Origin: Ustilaginoidea virens | Lineage: Eukaryota; Ascomycota; Sordariomycetes; Hypocreales; Clavicipitaceae | Direction: 5' to 3' | Assembly (NCBI RefSeq): GCF_000687475.1 | Contig: NC_057320.1 | Coordinates: 1,054,001-1,118,000, forward strand | DNA length: 64,000 bases | Shown: positions 47,450-59,028 of the stretch, piece by piece | Layout: each line of letters starts with the position of its first letter | How positions within the stretch are numbered: the first letter of the stretch is position 1 | The notes under the pieces: model-generated | Told to the model about the DNA's origin: nothing | Seen by the model: the letters and a program-made list of their open reading frames with translations, nothing else | The model's database searches: none | Made by a program: the position numbers and the translations under genes

Positions 47450-48385
47450 ATGGCGGACAGGGACTTGGATGAATGGAGGAACCTCATCTTCCCCATCATC
47501 ACTTCACGCGTTTACTCACCATGGGCTCTCCGCCACCTGCCCCGCCAGCCGGTGCCGAACGATCTACCTGCAGAGTTGGGTCCCAGCATCTTCACCTTTC
47601 AAGACGCCTTTGAAGACCTCCTCGCTGTTACGTCGGGCAAGGAGCTTCCCGACATCAGCAGTCGCTACCAGCAGCGGAAACTCCTCCGGGACATGTTCCC
47701 TTCCGGCGAACCGATGTCGTTCTGGCTGCGTCGGCTCCAATCCCAGAGCTTGTGGCCCTCCAGTCGTAGCAGCCCGCTTCGGGGGCGGGGTGATTCGGCA
47801 GTGACTACTTTCCACGACAATGAGCTTCATGAAAACCCTGCGGGAGTGCCGTGGCCGAGCGCTCGTGACCACGGCGATGGAACCAGAGTGGCTGCTACTC
47901 TTCTCGAGCAGATAGGCAACGCTTTCAGACAGCAGGGCGCTCTGGAGGAACGTGCGAGGGCCGCTTCTCCGGACTCCACGGACAAGGCACAGCAAGAGAG
48001 AGAACCTCACAGCTTTGAGGAGCTGGTTTCCGACGTGGCTTCCAAGTACAAGGAAACTGTCTCATCCTGGGAGAAATTTGCCAAGATGATTTTGAAAGAC
48101 GCAAAAGTTGAATCCAGTGACCAGTTTCATATGGAACGACATGATGACACGGAAAACGATGCCTTGACAACGGAGCAAGAATACATTGATCGCTTTGGCT
48201 ACTCCCACAAGACTGTTACTCGTAGAATTCTGGATTCGTATGGCAACGAGGTAGGCAGTGAAGTACGTGTCACAATCCGGCCAGCTGCTGAGCGTCTCAA
48301 CAACGAGAGCAATGAAAGCGCCGAAGCGAAAAATCCCCCCGATACTGAAAAGTCCGGCACAGGATCAAAATGGTTTTGGAAGTGA
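47450..48385 (+). CDS. Hypothetical protein, not recognised
   Basis: A single exon of 311 residues from the ATG at 47450 (MADRDLDEWRNLIFPIITSR). The frame is open back to an ATG at 46970, but the extra 160 residues look like translated upstream DNA. The protein is soluble, with no signal peptide or membrane helix. Charged helical parts include FEELVSDVASKYKETVSSWEKFAKMI and YIDRFGYSHKTVTRRILDSYGNEVGSEVRV, and it ends with basic KSGTGSKWFWK. The stretch SYGNEVGSEVRVTIRP could be a short beta region. I do not recognise the family. It converges with nop4, their stop codons lying about 300 bases apart. Confidence 0.7.
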   Translation: MADRDLDEWRNLIFPIITSRVYSPWALRHLPRQPVPNDLPAELGPSIFTFQDAFEDLLAVTSGKELPDISSRYQQRKLLRDMFPSGEPMSFWLRRLQSQSLWPSSRSSPLRGRGDSAVTTFHDNELHENPAGVPWPSARDHGDGTRVAATLLEQIGNAFRQQGALEERARAASPDSTDKAQQEREPHSFEELVSDVASKYKETVSSWEKFAKMILKDAKVESSDQFHMERHDDTENDALTTEQEYIDRFGYSHKTVTRRILDSYGNEVGSEVRVTIRPAAERLNNESNESAEAKNPPDTEKSGTGSKWFWK

Positions 48386-48691
48386 GGTCCCAAACGAGGC
48401 ATACCAAGGTCTCTGGTTCGCAGGCTCGCTATGAACTTGATGATATACTCAGAATGCTTTGACTGAAGCCGCATGTACTTTACAAGAGGGATCTCATTGT
48501 GTGTTGAGTACTGGTCTCTTTATCGTACTCGAGGTGTGCAGTTTATGTACGCAGGCGCCGTATGCGACGAACGCACCAACTGTGCAGATTCTTTCGTCCT
48601 CAAGATGATTGCCCCAAGCTCATATTTCCTATCAAAAGAAAAGACAAAAAAAAAAGGATGAATGATTTGAGTGCCAATGGTTGCTGTTTAG
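48386..48691. other. Short convergent 3' region
   Basis: 306 bases with an A-run near 48645-48655; nothing else seen. Confidence 0.6.
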
Positions 48692-50857
48692 CTATTTCTT
48701 GCCTCTTGATGTAGCCTTCTTCTTTCTCATCAATCGCTTCCTCGCAATGAGCCTCTGCGTCATGTCTTCGGCCTTGCCTGTTCTTGATTTGTCGCGATCG
48801 TTGCCACCTAGATGGGAGGTCTTGTTGTTGTTGTCAGGAACCCCTGGTTTGCTACGCGATTGCTTGTCAGAGTTGGCCTTTCCTTCATCTGGGTGCTGGT
48901 GCAGGCCTTTCTTGCGTTCCTGGGCAATTTGAGCCGACTTTTCTTCCGCGGCACGCCTCCTCTGCACCACGTTTGCATTCTCAATGGAAAATTCGACAAT
49001 AAGTCTTTGTTTCCTGCCGTTTCCATCTTGCAGTTGATGCCCATTGAGGTACCGTAGACCCATAAGGGCCCAGCGGTGTGACGTGTATTCAATGAAGCCG
49101 TAGCCGCGACTCTTGCCAACGCCGTTCTTTTCCTCAATCTTGGATCCCTGATTGCTCTCAAAAACCACTTTTGCCTGTCGCACAATGCCTTTGCCCTTTA
49201 ACTTTCGTTGACGCTCTTTTTCTTTGGCATCCTTTCCGTCTCGGGCATTCTCTTCCTTCGAAAGAGGCTGGCGACGGCCTTCCTTGACGTCGGTGGCGAA
49301 GCCAACGACTGCCTTTCTCGCCAATTCTTTCAGCTCTTTGGAGCCCATGTTTCGTGGGATATTTCGCAGAGCAAGCCTTGTCAAGCTCAGGTGCAGGCTG
49401 GGGTTGCTCTGTATTAGCTTCTTCCGCTGTTTGGCGCTGGCCTGCCGCATCTGTATTTCGGGTGGGGTCAACAGGTCATGTAGAGGAGACTCGCGACCGA
49501 TAGCTCCTTCAGATAGCAGGTAAAGCCGGCGCTTATCCTTCTCTCTTCGCTTGGCGAGAGAGTTGTCGGCGAGGTTTGCTGCTTCTGCCTTGTTCACGGC
49601 GCGAGCCACTTGCAGGAGGCGGCCATCGAGGGTGTATTTCCCGGATGGATCAGCATTTTCGTCCAAGAGCAAAGACGGCTTTGCTCCTGCAGCCGAAGGC
49701 GCCGAGTGTGGTGCTCCTTTGACACAATCCTTGGCATCGGCTTCTCGTACGAAACACACAAAACCTGTTCCGGCTGGTTTTTCAGTGACCTTGTCGATAA
49801 CAACGCGGGCATATCGAACTGTTCCGAAATGAGAAAAGAAGCCCTTCAGTTGGTCGTCCGTCGTGACGAAAGGAAGGTTCCGGACGAACACCGTGCAAGA
49901 ATTGTCCGTAGGCTTCTTCGAAGGTTTTTGTCCACCATCGTCATCCTCGTCGTCATCCTCGTCATCCTCGTCTTCATCGTCTTCATCCTCCATGTTCTGC
50001 ATGTGCTTCTTCATGAAATTTTCCAAGTCGGCGTCCAGCTCACCGTCTTGTTCATTTTTGCGACTGGTGGCGACCTCGCCGTCGCTTTCGGACGACTTGT
50101 CATCATCCTCATCATCCTGCTTCTGTTCGCCAACTGCATCACTGCCCTTTTCCCTCTCACATTGCTCCCATGTATCCTTATCTACAGCCCAAGTTACGGC
50201 TAGCGTGCGTCCGTCGACTTCCTTCCCATTGACACCTTCCAGGGCCTTCTCCGCATTCTTTCTCCCGCGAAGAGTGACAAATCCAAACCCACGAAGCTTA
50301 CCTTTGGACTGAGGCAGATCCGCAAACTTGACTTTTCCGTAGCTTCTGAAAAGGTGTGAAAGTTGTTCTGGAGTTTTGATGCTCCATGGGAGGTTTCGGA
50401 CGATAAGCTTGGTCGGCTTTTGGGCTCCTTCCCTGCCATGTTTTGGCACAACCGAAGCAGCTGTGTTCTCAGACACATTACGCTTCCTAGGTTCGGCAAT
50501 GTCAATCCGTATGCGCTTCCCCTCCCACTCGGTCTTGTCCAAGGTTTCTTTCGCCGCGGTTGCGTCATCCGAGTCGGCCAATGTGACAAAACCATATCCT
50601 CTTGATTCCTTGGTCTTTTGATCGATGACAACAACTGCATGTTTGACAGGAAAATGGTTCGAGAAGAACTCTGCTAGCGAGTCGCTTGTTGCAGTTTTGG
50701 GGATTGAACGGACGAATAGCGTCTTGCGCTCCTCGACCCGGGCCTTTTTCACGCTCGGAGTCGTCTCGATGCCGGTATCCTCAATGGTCGGCGACGCATC
50801 TTGTTCAATTTCAGACCGCTGCCTTTTTCGGCCGTTGGCCGATGATCTGGAGGCCAT
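48692..50857 (-). CDS. nop4: Nucleolar RNA-binding protein Nop4 (RBM28-like)
   Basis: One exon of 721 residues from ATG 50857. Four RRMs are visible: about 46-125 (TLFVRSIP, RGYGFVTL), 150-230 (KLIVRNLPW, RGFGFVTL), 330-410 (TVFVRNLPF, GTGFVCF) and a last, split one at about 500-650 (LALRNIP, SRGYGFIEYTSHRWALMGLRYLNG). An Asp/Glu tract lies between RRM2 and RRM3 and the C-terminus is basic (KKKATSRGKK). By family it is a nucleolar factor needed for 27S pre-rRNA processing and 60S subunit assembly. It is divergent from cnd3 across a 449-base region with TTATCG repeats. Confidence 0.93.
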   Translation of the reverse strand: MASRSSANGRKRQRSEIEQDASPTIEDTGIETTPSVKKARVEERKTLFVRSIPKTATSDSLAEFFSNHFPVKHAVVVIDQKTKESRGYGFVTLADSDDATAAKETLDKTEWEGKRIRIDIAEPRKRNVSENTAASVVPKHGREGAQKPTKLIVRNLPWSIKTPEQLSHLFRSYGKVKFADLPQSKGKLRGFGFVTLRGRKNAEKALEGVNGKEVDGRTLAVTWAVDKDTWEQCEREKGSDAVGEQKQDDEDDDKSSESDGEVATSRKNEQDGELDADLENFMKKHMQNMEDEDDEDEDDEDDDEDDDGGQKPSKKPTDNSCTVFVRNLPFVTTDDQLKGFFSHFGTVRYARVVIDKVTEKPAGTGFVCFVREADAKDCVKGAPHSAPSAAGAKPSLLLDENADPSGKYTLDGRLLQVARAVNKAEAANLADNSLAKRREKDKRRLYLLSEGAIGRESPLHDLLTPPEIQMRQASAKQRKKLIQSNPSLHLSLTRLALRNIPRNMGSKELKELARKAVVGFATDVKEGRRQPLSKEENARDGKDAKEKERQRKLKGKGIVRQAKVVFESNQGSKIEEKNGVGKSRGYGFIEYTSHRWALMGLRYLNGHQLQDGNGRKQRLIVEFSIENANVVQRRRAAEEKSAQIAQERKKGLHQHPDEGKANSDKQSRSKPGVPDNNNKTSHLGGNDRDKSRTGKAEDMTQRLIARKRLMRKKKATSRGKK

Positions 50858-51306
50858 GGTAAAAGAGTTTAGCAAGAAGCAAATTTGAAATCAGCCAACT
50901 GTGAAGCTACGGCGCGTTTTCCAAGGGCATGTTCTATGAACGAACTTCTTCACGCTGGGGGGGGAAAAAAAATAACAAGGAGGCTTCGATAACATCATAG
51001 TTATCGTCTTATCGTCTTATCGCACGTGATGGCGGGGCTCGGCTGAGGAAGGTCTCCAGTACGGAGTAGGCTAGCCTAGATTGGGAAGACTGTTTGATTT
51101 TCTGGCGCGCCGGATGACGGATCTAAACAAAACAAACGGGCGGGGGTCTGAGTTGTGTTGTCCAAGTGCTCTGCTTGTTTCACGAAGGACGACGAACGGC
51201 AGGCAGCAGCAACCTGCAACTTCGGCGACGCGGTGGTCGATAACAACCAGCTCCCAAGGGTCCAAGGGTCACCGGGTAAACGGTAAACAGCCAAACCACC
51301 CCAACG
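50858..51306. promoter_or_regulatory. Shared nop4/cnd3 promoter with TTATCG repeats
   Basis: Divergent promoter of 449 bases. TTATCG occurs at 51001, 51009 and 51017 (8-base spacing, the last two as CTTATCG), an inverted CGATAA at 50987 and CACGTG at 51023-51028. TACGGAGTA is at 51060. The array lies 145-165 bases before the nop4 start. A similar pair precedes the DUF2423 gene. Function is inferred. Confidence 0.45.
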
Positions 51307-54300
51307 ATGCCTGCACAACCCGCAACCAGGCCGACTCGAAAGTCGGCCGCTGTTCCCCGAAAGCAGCAGTCTGCAGCGACAGCCGGCCCTCGCGCATCAG
51401 CTGGGTCGCGAGCATCGTCAGCTGCAGTCGAGCGCGACGAAACCCCGGACAATGCCTTGCGAAACCAGATTTGCGCCATCTTCCGCGACTCTCAGCGCAC
51501 GACGGCCGCGCATCGAAAGCTTGCGGTGAATCTGAGAAAACTGCACGAGTCGTGTTGCTACGAGCCGGCGAAACCTGCAAAGGCCAGCATAGGCGAGTTT
51601 GACGAGGCTGCCTTCAACGCCGAGTTTGTCCGCTGCGTGCTGAGGCTCATGCCGGTGAGGAAGTCGGAGAACGCTGGCGAAAAGTGCGTCAGGTTCGTCG
51701 GCTTCTATCTCCGCCATGCGCAAGAGAAGGACGTGGAGAGCTTGGGCGACGTGGACGCAGACACCAGCTTGATGCCCGAGACGCCGAGCACGAGGCTCAC
51801 CTCCGAGATTCTCGAGACGGTCTTGCCTTTGATGACAGCAAAAGACAAGTTTGTCCGGTTCCGATCAACGCAGCTGGTTTCGCAAATCATCAACTCTCTG
51901 GACGCTCTGGATGACGACCTGTTTCAGAAACTCCGCCATGGGTTGCTCAAACGAGTTCGCGACAAGGAAGCCATGGTGCGATGTCAGGCAGTGTTGGGCC
52001 TCGGCCGCCTTGCAGGAAACCAAGCCGAAGGCTGCACCAACTCGGAGGACAGCGACGACGACCAGGGGACCGACCTGTTGGGCAAACTTCTGGAGGTCAT
52101 GCAGAACGACCCTAGTGCAGAAGTCCGGCGCTCGTTGCTCATCAACCTTCCAATCCTCCCAAACACCCTTCCGTTCCTGCTGGAAAGAGCCCGAGACCAG
52201 GATGCTGCCACTCGGCGAGCGGTTTACTCGCGACTCTTGCCGGCACTGGGGGACTTCCGACACCTGTCGCTTTCAATGAGAGAGAAGCTTCTCCGGTGGG
52301 GGCTGCGTGACCGAGACGACAATGTTCGCAAGGCTGCCGGGAGGTTGTTTAGGGAGCGCTGGATTGCGGATTGCGCGGGTGTTTCTCACCAAGATGAAAC
52401 GAACTCGGCCGAGGCACCGGTCGTCAGTCTGGACGGCTTGCTGGAGTTACTCGAGCGCATTGACGTGATCAACTCTGGAGTGGAGAATGGGGTCGCTCTT
52501 GAGGCAATGAAAGGCTTCTGGGAAGGCCGCCCGGACTACCGTGACGCAGTCATCTTTGACGATGGCTTTTGGGAAACGCTGTCGGCGGAATCGGTTTTCA
52601 TGGCAAGAAGTTTCAACGAATTTTGTCGCAGCGAGGGCAACGGCCGGTACGAGTCTCTGATTGAGGAAAAGCTGCCTGAAGTGACAAAACTGGCCTTTTA
52701 TTTGGAGCGCTACCTGCAGGTTCTCATTCAAGCTCTCAAGAGGCTCGATCGACCGGGCGCTGACGAAGAAGAAGAAGAAGAGGAAGAAGAAGAGGATCAG
52801 ACCGTGGAACAGGAGTTCATCATTGAGCAAATGCTCCACATTGCTCTGACTCTGGATTACTCCGATGAGGTTGGCCGAAGGAAAATGTTCACCTTGCTGA
52901 GGCAATCACTGTCTGTGCCGGAACTGCCGGACGAGATAACCAAGCTCGCTGTCGAGGTTCTGCAATGCATATGCGCCCCAGACGCAGCTGGCGAGCGCGA
53001 GTTCTGCAGCATCGTGCTCGAGTCGGTCGCGGACGTGCACGACACAATTGTCGATGATGAGCCGCCCGATGACGCCGACGACAGTTTCCACTCTGCCAGA
53101 TCAGAGGTCAGTCGCGGAAGCACGCCTACGAATGAGAAGAAGCGAGGGCGGAGCGAGGCTTTAAGCGAGGAGGATGCTCGCGACAAGGCAGTGAGGGAGA
53201 TTGTCGTCAACATGAAGTGCCTGCACATTGTCCAATGCATGCTGGCCCATGTGGCGGGGAATTTGAAGGACAACGCCGACCTGGTCTCGATGCTCAACAA
53301 CCTCGTGGTCCCCGCGGTGCGAAGCCACGAAGCACCCGTGCGAGAGAGGGGGCTGGTATGCCTCGGGCTGTGTGCTCTGCTGGACAGGTCGCTCGCCGAG
53401 GAAAACCTGGGCTTGTTTATCCACTTCTTCAACAAGGGCCACACGGCGCTGCAAATCACGGCGCTGCACATCTTGACGGACATTCTCAACGTGCACGGCA
53501 GCCAGCTCATGTCGTCTACCCCCGGGCTGCTCAAGGTGTACGCCAAAGCTGTTAGAGGCGGTGCAAAGGCCCCCGAGGTCCAGGGCGCGGCAGTCGTGGC
53601 GGCCTCCAAGCTGCTCCTGGGAAGAGTGGTCAGCGACGAGGACGCCTGCCGGGAGCTCTTGAAGGCCCTCGTCATTGCATACTTCGACCCGTCCTCGGCC
53701 TCGAACCAACCGGTGCGACAGGCCTTGAACTACTTCCTGCCGGTCTTTTGCTACTCTCGTCCCGCCAACCAGGATCTGATGAGAGCCATCTCGCTGCAAG
53801 CTCTGCACTCTCTCTTCAACTTGCGGGAGGGCCTCGAAGACGACGACGTCGATGTAGACGAGGACATGGTCAGCATGACTACCATTGGCGCGTGCCTGGT
53901 TGACTGGACGGATCCCCGAAAATGCTACACCCCAGGGCCTCCGCTGGACTCTGATAGAAAAAGCGTGGACGGCAATGTCCACCTCCAGCTCGGCCTGGAT
54001 ATTCTAGACAGGCTGCGAAGCAACGTGAATAGTAAGTACTTCCTGACAAGTCGCGGCAGAAATGAGGGTTGGGGGGGGTGGGCTGCTCTGAATGAATCGC
54101 TTGTGCTGACACCGCGCAACAGAGGAGGAAAAGAAGCTCGTAGCCGGACTCCTCGGCAAGCTGCATGTGTCGTCGGGGTCGTCAGAAGCCAAGATTCGAG
54201 ACCTCTACGCGAGCGTAGTCGGTGCTGTTGAGGACGCGCTCCTCAGCGACGCCCCCAGCCGCAACGCCTTGTACAAGATCCACGTCAGTCTGGGCAAGAT

Positions 54301-54526
54301 TGTCAACAGCCTCGATGAGCGGCGGCTGTCCAGCAAAGTTTCCGGCCGCAGCATGTCGGCTCCCATAGACGGGCCACTGCCCGAGGATAGGACCATGGTG
54401 GACGAGTCCAAGATCAAGGAGGAAGAGCTTGAGGACAGCGGTGACATGACAGTTGGACTGGGACACGAGACATCTGCCATGGCGGGCAACCTGTCCGATC
54501 ATCACGAGGAGAGCAAGGTGACTTAA
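51307..54526 (+). CDS. cnd3: Condensin complex subunit 3 (Cnd3/Ycg1/CAP-G)
   Basis: Two exons, 51307-54031 and 54123-54526, 1042 residues. After a basic Ala/Pro-rich start, HEAT-repeat helices run through most of the protein (for example VRCVLRLMPVRKSENAGEKCVRFVGFYL, KDKFVRFRSTQLVSQIIN and KLRHGLLKRVRDKEAMVRCQAVLGLGRLAG). The Cnd3 C-terminal domain spans about 600-930. A poly-Glu stretch lies near residue 490. By family it is a non-SMC HEAT subunit of condensin needed for mitotic chromosome compaction. The 91-bp intron joins NVN|KEEKKLVAGLLGKLH. Confidence 0.95.
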
Positions 54527-54805
54527 TCTGGAATGATGAACTGGCCATGTTAATGTTAAGGATGGATTGCGTGATAGGATACTGTCAAGGAGCGGGAACC
54601 GAGAAATTTGGCGGGCATGGCAGGAAGCCCATATATGCTGAGATATACGTCTTTTCATTTCCCGTCTTCTATTCCATCGAGTTTCCACACAATGTTAGTT
54701 ATACCTTGGACTGACTACACCAAGATGTTATTTTCTGTTTCTTGTTTCTGCAAAGCCTCGGTTTTCCATGGCGCCACAAACCTTCTTCCGCAGCACGTCT
54801 CGATT

Positions 54806-57800
54806 TCAGTCCGCCGCCAGACGAAACAGGAGGCTTCCCAAGACAATGTTCACAGCCAGATGCTGCGCCAGACTCCATGCCATGCAGTACAGATACTTTG
54901 GGGAAAATACAGTCCAGATGAAAAGATGGGCTCTCAAGGCGGTACACGCAGCCATGACGAAAGCCACGCTCGTCGCCGAAAAGAGTGTCAAGCAAGACAA
55001 GTGTCGGGGAAGAGCGTCTGGCTGGCCCTGCCTGTGCTTCTGCAGAAGGAGCACATTGGTAGCAAAGACCCAGAAGATTGGCCCTGCCCAGTTGCTGATG
55101 AAGGTGAGGATGCCGACCGCTACAATGTTGAAGCCGCCGATGCCGTTGTAGGCGTTTGACAGGTCGACCGAGGAGATGGCGTTGGAGCCTCCAAAGGCGA
55201 AGAATGAGGTGTACTGGAGCAGCAAGGACGTGGTGCTGATTTCCATGACTGTGAGTTTAGCAGGATCTAGACAGTGGAAGAGCATGGTCGAGAGTAGTAC
55301 GAGGGGGACGTTTGTGGCCCGAGATTGTGTCATTGCCAAGATGCTGTAGGCGTGAAGTGTCATTTTAGCTGTTCATCAGGTCAGCGTGTACACGACGAGA
55401 CGGGTATGCACCTGATTGCAAGGGCAAGAGCGTATCCTCACCAGATGATAAAGCCTTGGTCCCTCCGCTCCGAGCTTGGTGGACTGCCAAGCAGCCTACC
55501 GCGGAGAGACCAATGAAGACGACACGGGCTCTGGATAGCAGGGACTGGCCGTGTAGTACATCGTTAATATTCTTTGCCAACCCGACCACAAGCTCTGGGG
55601 CGTCTTGAGCAGTAAAGGCCAACTTGAAGGCAAGGGCGGAGGAAGCAATAATAGAAGTGATTGACGTGGCGACAATGGGAGGGATTCGTTGAAAGCTTGC
55701 CAGGAGTCGTAGCGAAATTAGGACATATGACAGAATAATCAAGCACCACAAAACTTGCGGATGAGGCGTGATGAACAGCTGGACAATGTCTGGCTCCGCT
55801 GCGAATTTTTGGCCCGTCTGGTTCCAGCTCCTGACAAGTCGGATAATGCACAGCGCAGCCAAGTATCTCACTCCGCTCGCTTTCCTTCTCGCCCTGCCGG
55901 TTTTGTCAGCTACCAGTCCGCGTCAAGCATCAAACACGAGCAACCATGCCGTTGATTGCGATACGAAAAAGGGGACTCGCCTACGCATGGCTTTGAGACC
56001 AAGATGTGCGATCCAAAAGGTGGAGGACCAATACCAAAAATGCTGCTCTTCTTCGACATAGCTGCTGGCAAACATCATCGCTCCGTAAGAGATGGAGATG
56101 AGCGACAGTGGTAAGATGTTGCGACGCCTGTGCTGATTGATCTGGAGCAGTCCCGCAACGCTGCATATGACCGCCGCGGTGGCAATAATCTGGCCCAGTG
56201 CCAGTTTTGAAAGGTCATAGTTGGATGCCATGCTGCTCATTAGTTCCTGGGCCTGTCGAAGCCACGACGACATGCTGTCAATCCAGTCCTGGTCAGAATC
56301 GGATGACCCGAGCAAGACATCAGCCTTTTCGCGAAGCTGTTGCCACTGACAAGCCAGAGTGTTGAGCAGGGTAGCCTCCAGCGTACATGCGTTGCTTTCA
56401 TTATTCGGCGCAAACAGTTCCCCACCAAATGCGGCGGCGATTACGCGGAGAATCTGTCTAGCGTTTTGCACGAGAATCTGTGTCTGATGCCTGGGTACGG
56501 GCCACAGCGGGAGGAAGTCGGTGAGAAACGCGCCCAGGTTATTTTTCGACACGGGGAATCCAAGCATGGCGGCCATGGTGGGCGTGATATCGGACTGCTC
56601 GACCATCCGGTAGTAGTGGAACTCGTTATCCGGTTCCGCCGGCGCCTCCAGCTTTGGAAGCATGCCTTTCAACTTTGGCGACATGAACAGCAGAGCGGGC
56701 GACGTCTCGCCAGGTGAGGACGCCCCGTGGTTTCCAGCATCATTCATGCCATGGTCTCCACAAAGCACGAATAGCGTTGATTTCAAATGGTCCTTGGTCT
56801 CTATGGCGTGGTAGATCATACGGACAATACCATCCATCTCCCGCTGTTTTGGAACCATGTTGCCACTGTCGCGGTTTAGCAGACTCCTCCCAAAATTTTG
56901 TGCCTGACCAGACACATGGGTGTTTTGCTTGCCTTCGGGGCCCAGATTTGTGGCCGATGTGGTCAAGGCCCAAGTAGTGCAGGACCATGAGCCCCCAGTC
57001 CTGATTTTCAAGTTCTGGCGCAACGTTTCTCGTCACATTGTTGTCGACTTCGGTGAAGTCCTTCCAAGGTTGTCAGCCATCCACCACCCGAGCCCTTGGA
57101 GGCGTCGCATACAGGAATAACTGACTGAAACAAAGAAACTCGAGGTGCCGTCATGACGGTCAAAGGTTTTTGGAAATAGTTTCAGCCAGGTATCATCGCC
57201 AAACATCAGTAATTTGCCTTTTTCAGCTGACCTCATCTGAGCGAGCCAGGTATCCTGAGCGGCCAGGGTAGAAGACGTGTCTCCCTCGTCAAAGTTGAGG
57301 ATGAGGTCGACAAAGGACGGGATGGATCCGGTTGTGATAGCTTTGAGCCTCGGCATTGTAACAGTAGGTGACCGTGCGTGCGCTGTAAAGGGCATGGCAG
57401 TGCCATCTCGAATGAGGCTGTGTGTCGAGTGGTAGTTGATGAGTAGACGTCGTAGCCAATGTCTTTGGTCAGGTGGAGCGGAGCGTAGTTACCTCTGGGT
57501 AAATTTGAATCCGGATGAGTTCGAGAAGACAAAGTCGCTGTTTCATATCAGAAGAATCGGTTGCGCCGTCAGTATGGGTTGCGCCGTGACGGCTCGCGTA
57601 TTGCATGCTTGCTCACCTCCTTAATGCATCGACAACCATAAAGACAACTTTATCAAAGGGCGCCGGAGGAGGGTCTCCAAACGTTGCATCATCGTGTTCA
57701 GCGAGCCCGGGGAGGAACGGTTTGTGCGGGAAAAAGCCAATGCCAAAGGCTACTATCGACGCTGGCACGAGGAGGTTGGCGATGGTCAGCAAGACTACAC

Positions 57801-57828
57801 AGGCCCAGTGTTTAGTTTCAGAAGCCAT
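54806..57828 (-). CDS. las21: GPI ethanolamine-phosphate transferase 2 (Gpi7/Las21)
   Basis: Seven exons on the minus strand: 57828-57617, 57537-57493, 57417-57126, 57060-56933, 56865-55985, 55909-55442, 55368-54806, 862 residues. An N-terminal membrane helix (about 10-30) is followed by an ER-lumenal alkaline-phosphatase-fold domain with FMVVDALRSDFVF (metal Asp), FTAHARSPTVTMPRLKAITTG (Thr nucleophile region), LGLDHIGHK and CGDHGMNDAGNHG. The C-terminal half has about ten membrane helices. By family it adds ethanolamine phosphate to the second GPI mannose. Intron 4 (56866-56932) uses a GC donor (AAG|GCAAGC). The GTG start seen further upstream was not used. Confidence 0.92.
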
Positions 57829-58471
57829 CGGCGCAGTGGTGCGGGCGAGCACGCCGAATCACACACGCCGAATCACAGAGTGAAAAGAAGTCGTCGCTCA
57901 TGCATTGAGCTCTATCAGTGCCAAAGTCGAACAAGTAATCGAGTCCAAGCAAAAAACCCGGCTGTTCCTCTCTCTGACATTCTGGAAAACTTGCCACTAT
58001 TCCAAGGGAGTTGTTGCACAGAGGTTTGCCAGGAACTTACTAGCCACGACGGCTGAGCCACGTCACGTCAGCCACACTCGAGTCGAGGCAAAAAGTTTGA
58101 AAACCCCTTTGTCAACGCACCCTGCTTTGAGTTTGGTGTTAACTATACCCAATCAATTGCAATGCAAGACAGTTTAGCATCATCACAGGCATGGAATTCA
58201 CACGAGACATATTTACGAGACGAGACATGCGTGAGTAGATTGTCTATCAGCAACCGAACAAATAAAACAGCCGGATTTTTGCTTGCGCCATGACTTGTTC
58301 CCTTTTCAAGATCCAGTAAAAGAACCCCAATTCTTGCTCCATTTTCACAAGGACTCCCTCTTTAAAAACAAGGGCAAAAAAGGAAAAACAAAAACAAGAG
58401 AAAAAACAATCATTTCATGTTGCATGCATGCCCTCCGCGAGCCATCAATCATCGCTCTCAAGTTGCATGGA
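57829..58471. other. gpi7 promoter region and DUF2423 3' flank
   Basis: 640 bases between two minus-strand genes. No repeat or gene stands out beyond A-rich stretches near 58370-58410. Confidence 0.6.
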
Positions 58472-59028
58472 TTACTTGCTGGATTTCTTCTTCCTTCCAG
58501 ACCTGTCACTGTACTTTTGGAATACAATGCTTGACTTCTTCTGCTTCCTCTTGTTTATGCGCTTCTTTTCGATCCGCAGTTTAGATGGCTTTGGATCGAT
58601 TTCCATTGCTGAATTGAGCGAGGCACAAGTGTCAGCGTCGGGTCTTGACGGCCTACCGGGCTGGCAAGGGCAAGAGGACTTACCAGTAGTGTCAGCGCTT
58701 TGTTTGTTGACTGATGATGCATCATCATCCTCGGCCGCATCTTCTGTAAAGTACAGCATAAGCATTGCACAGTTTAGCGGACTTGCTCTTACTGATTTCT
58801 CTCATGGTCTCTAGGAGTGCGCAAGAGGTGAAAGAGAAACCGAGCTTCACTTCGGGCTCACTTACCATCCATCTTAACATCAGAGGACTCCGGCTTGGGC
58901 TGTCTTGCCAGTTGCAACAGCTTTGCGGAGAGCCGCTCATTGCGGGCGGCCTCAGCTGGGCTGAAGACGCTGGCAAATTTGCGCCGATTGTTCTCCTTCC
59001 TCGTACTCGATCGCGCGCTCTTGGCCAT
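58472..59028 (-). CDS. DUF2423/LLP-like small 60S-associated protein
   Basis: Three exons, 59028-58866, 58743-58684 and 58608-58472, 119 residues. The start MAKSARSSTRKENNRRKFASVF and ETARNERLSAKLLQL-type stretch (here PAEAARNERLSAKLLQLARQ) is the DUF2423 domain. A short acidic linker leads to a basic tail (KRINKRKQKKSSIVF, GRKKKSSK). The yeast member of this family is linked to the pre-60S/nucleolar fraction, so a role in large-subunit assembly is likely. All three exons join in phase. It is divergent from siz1 and has two CTTATCG motifs about 120-135 bases upstream. Confidence 0.9.

Noticed and set aside
2813..53000. Itc1, Vps72 and Pob3 as a chromatin gene cluster
   Set aside because: They belong to different complexes, lie 20-30 kb apart among unrelated genes, and are on mixed strands; chance is enough.
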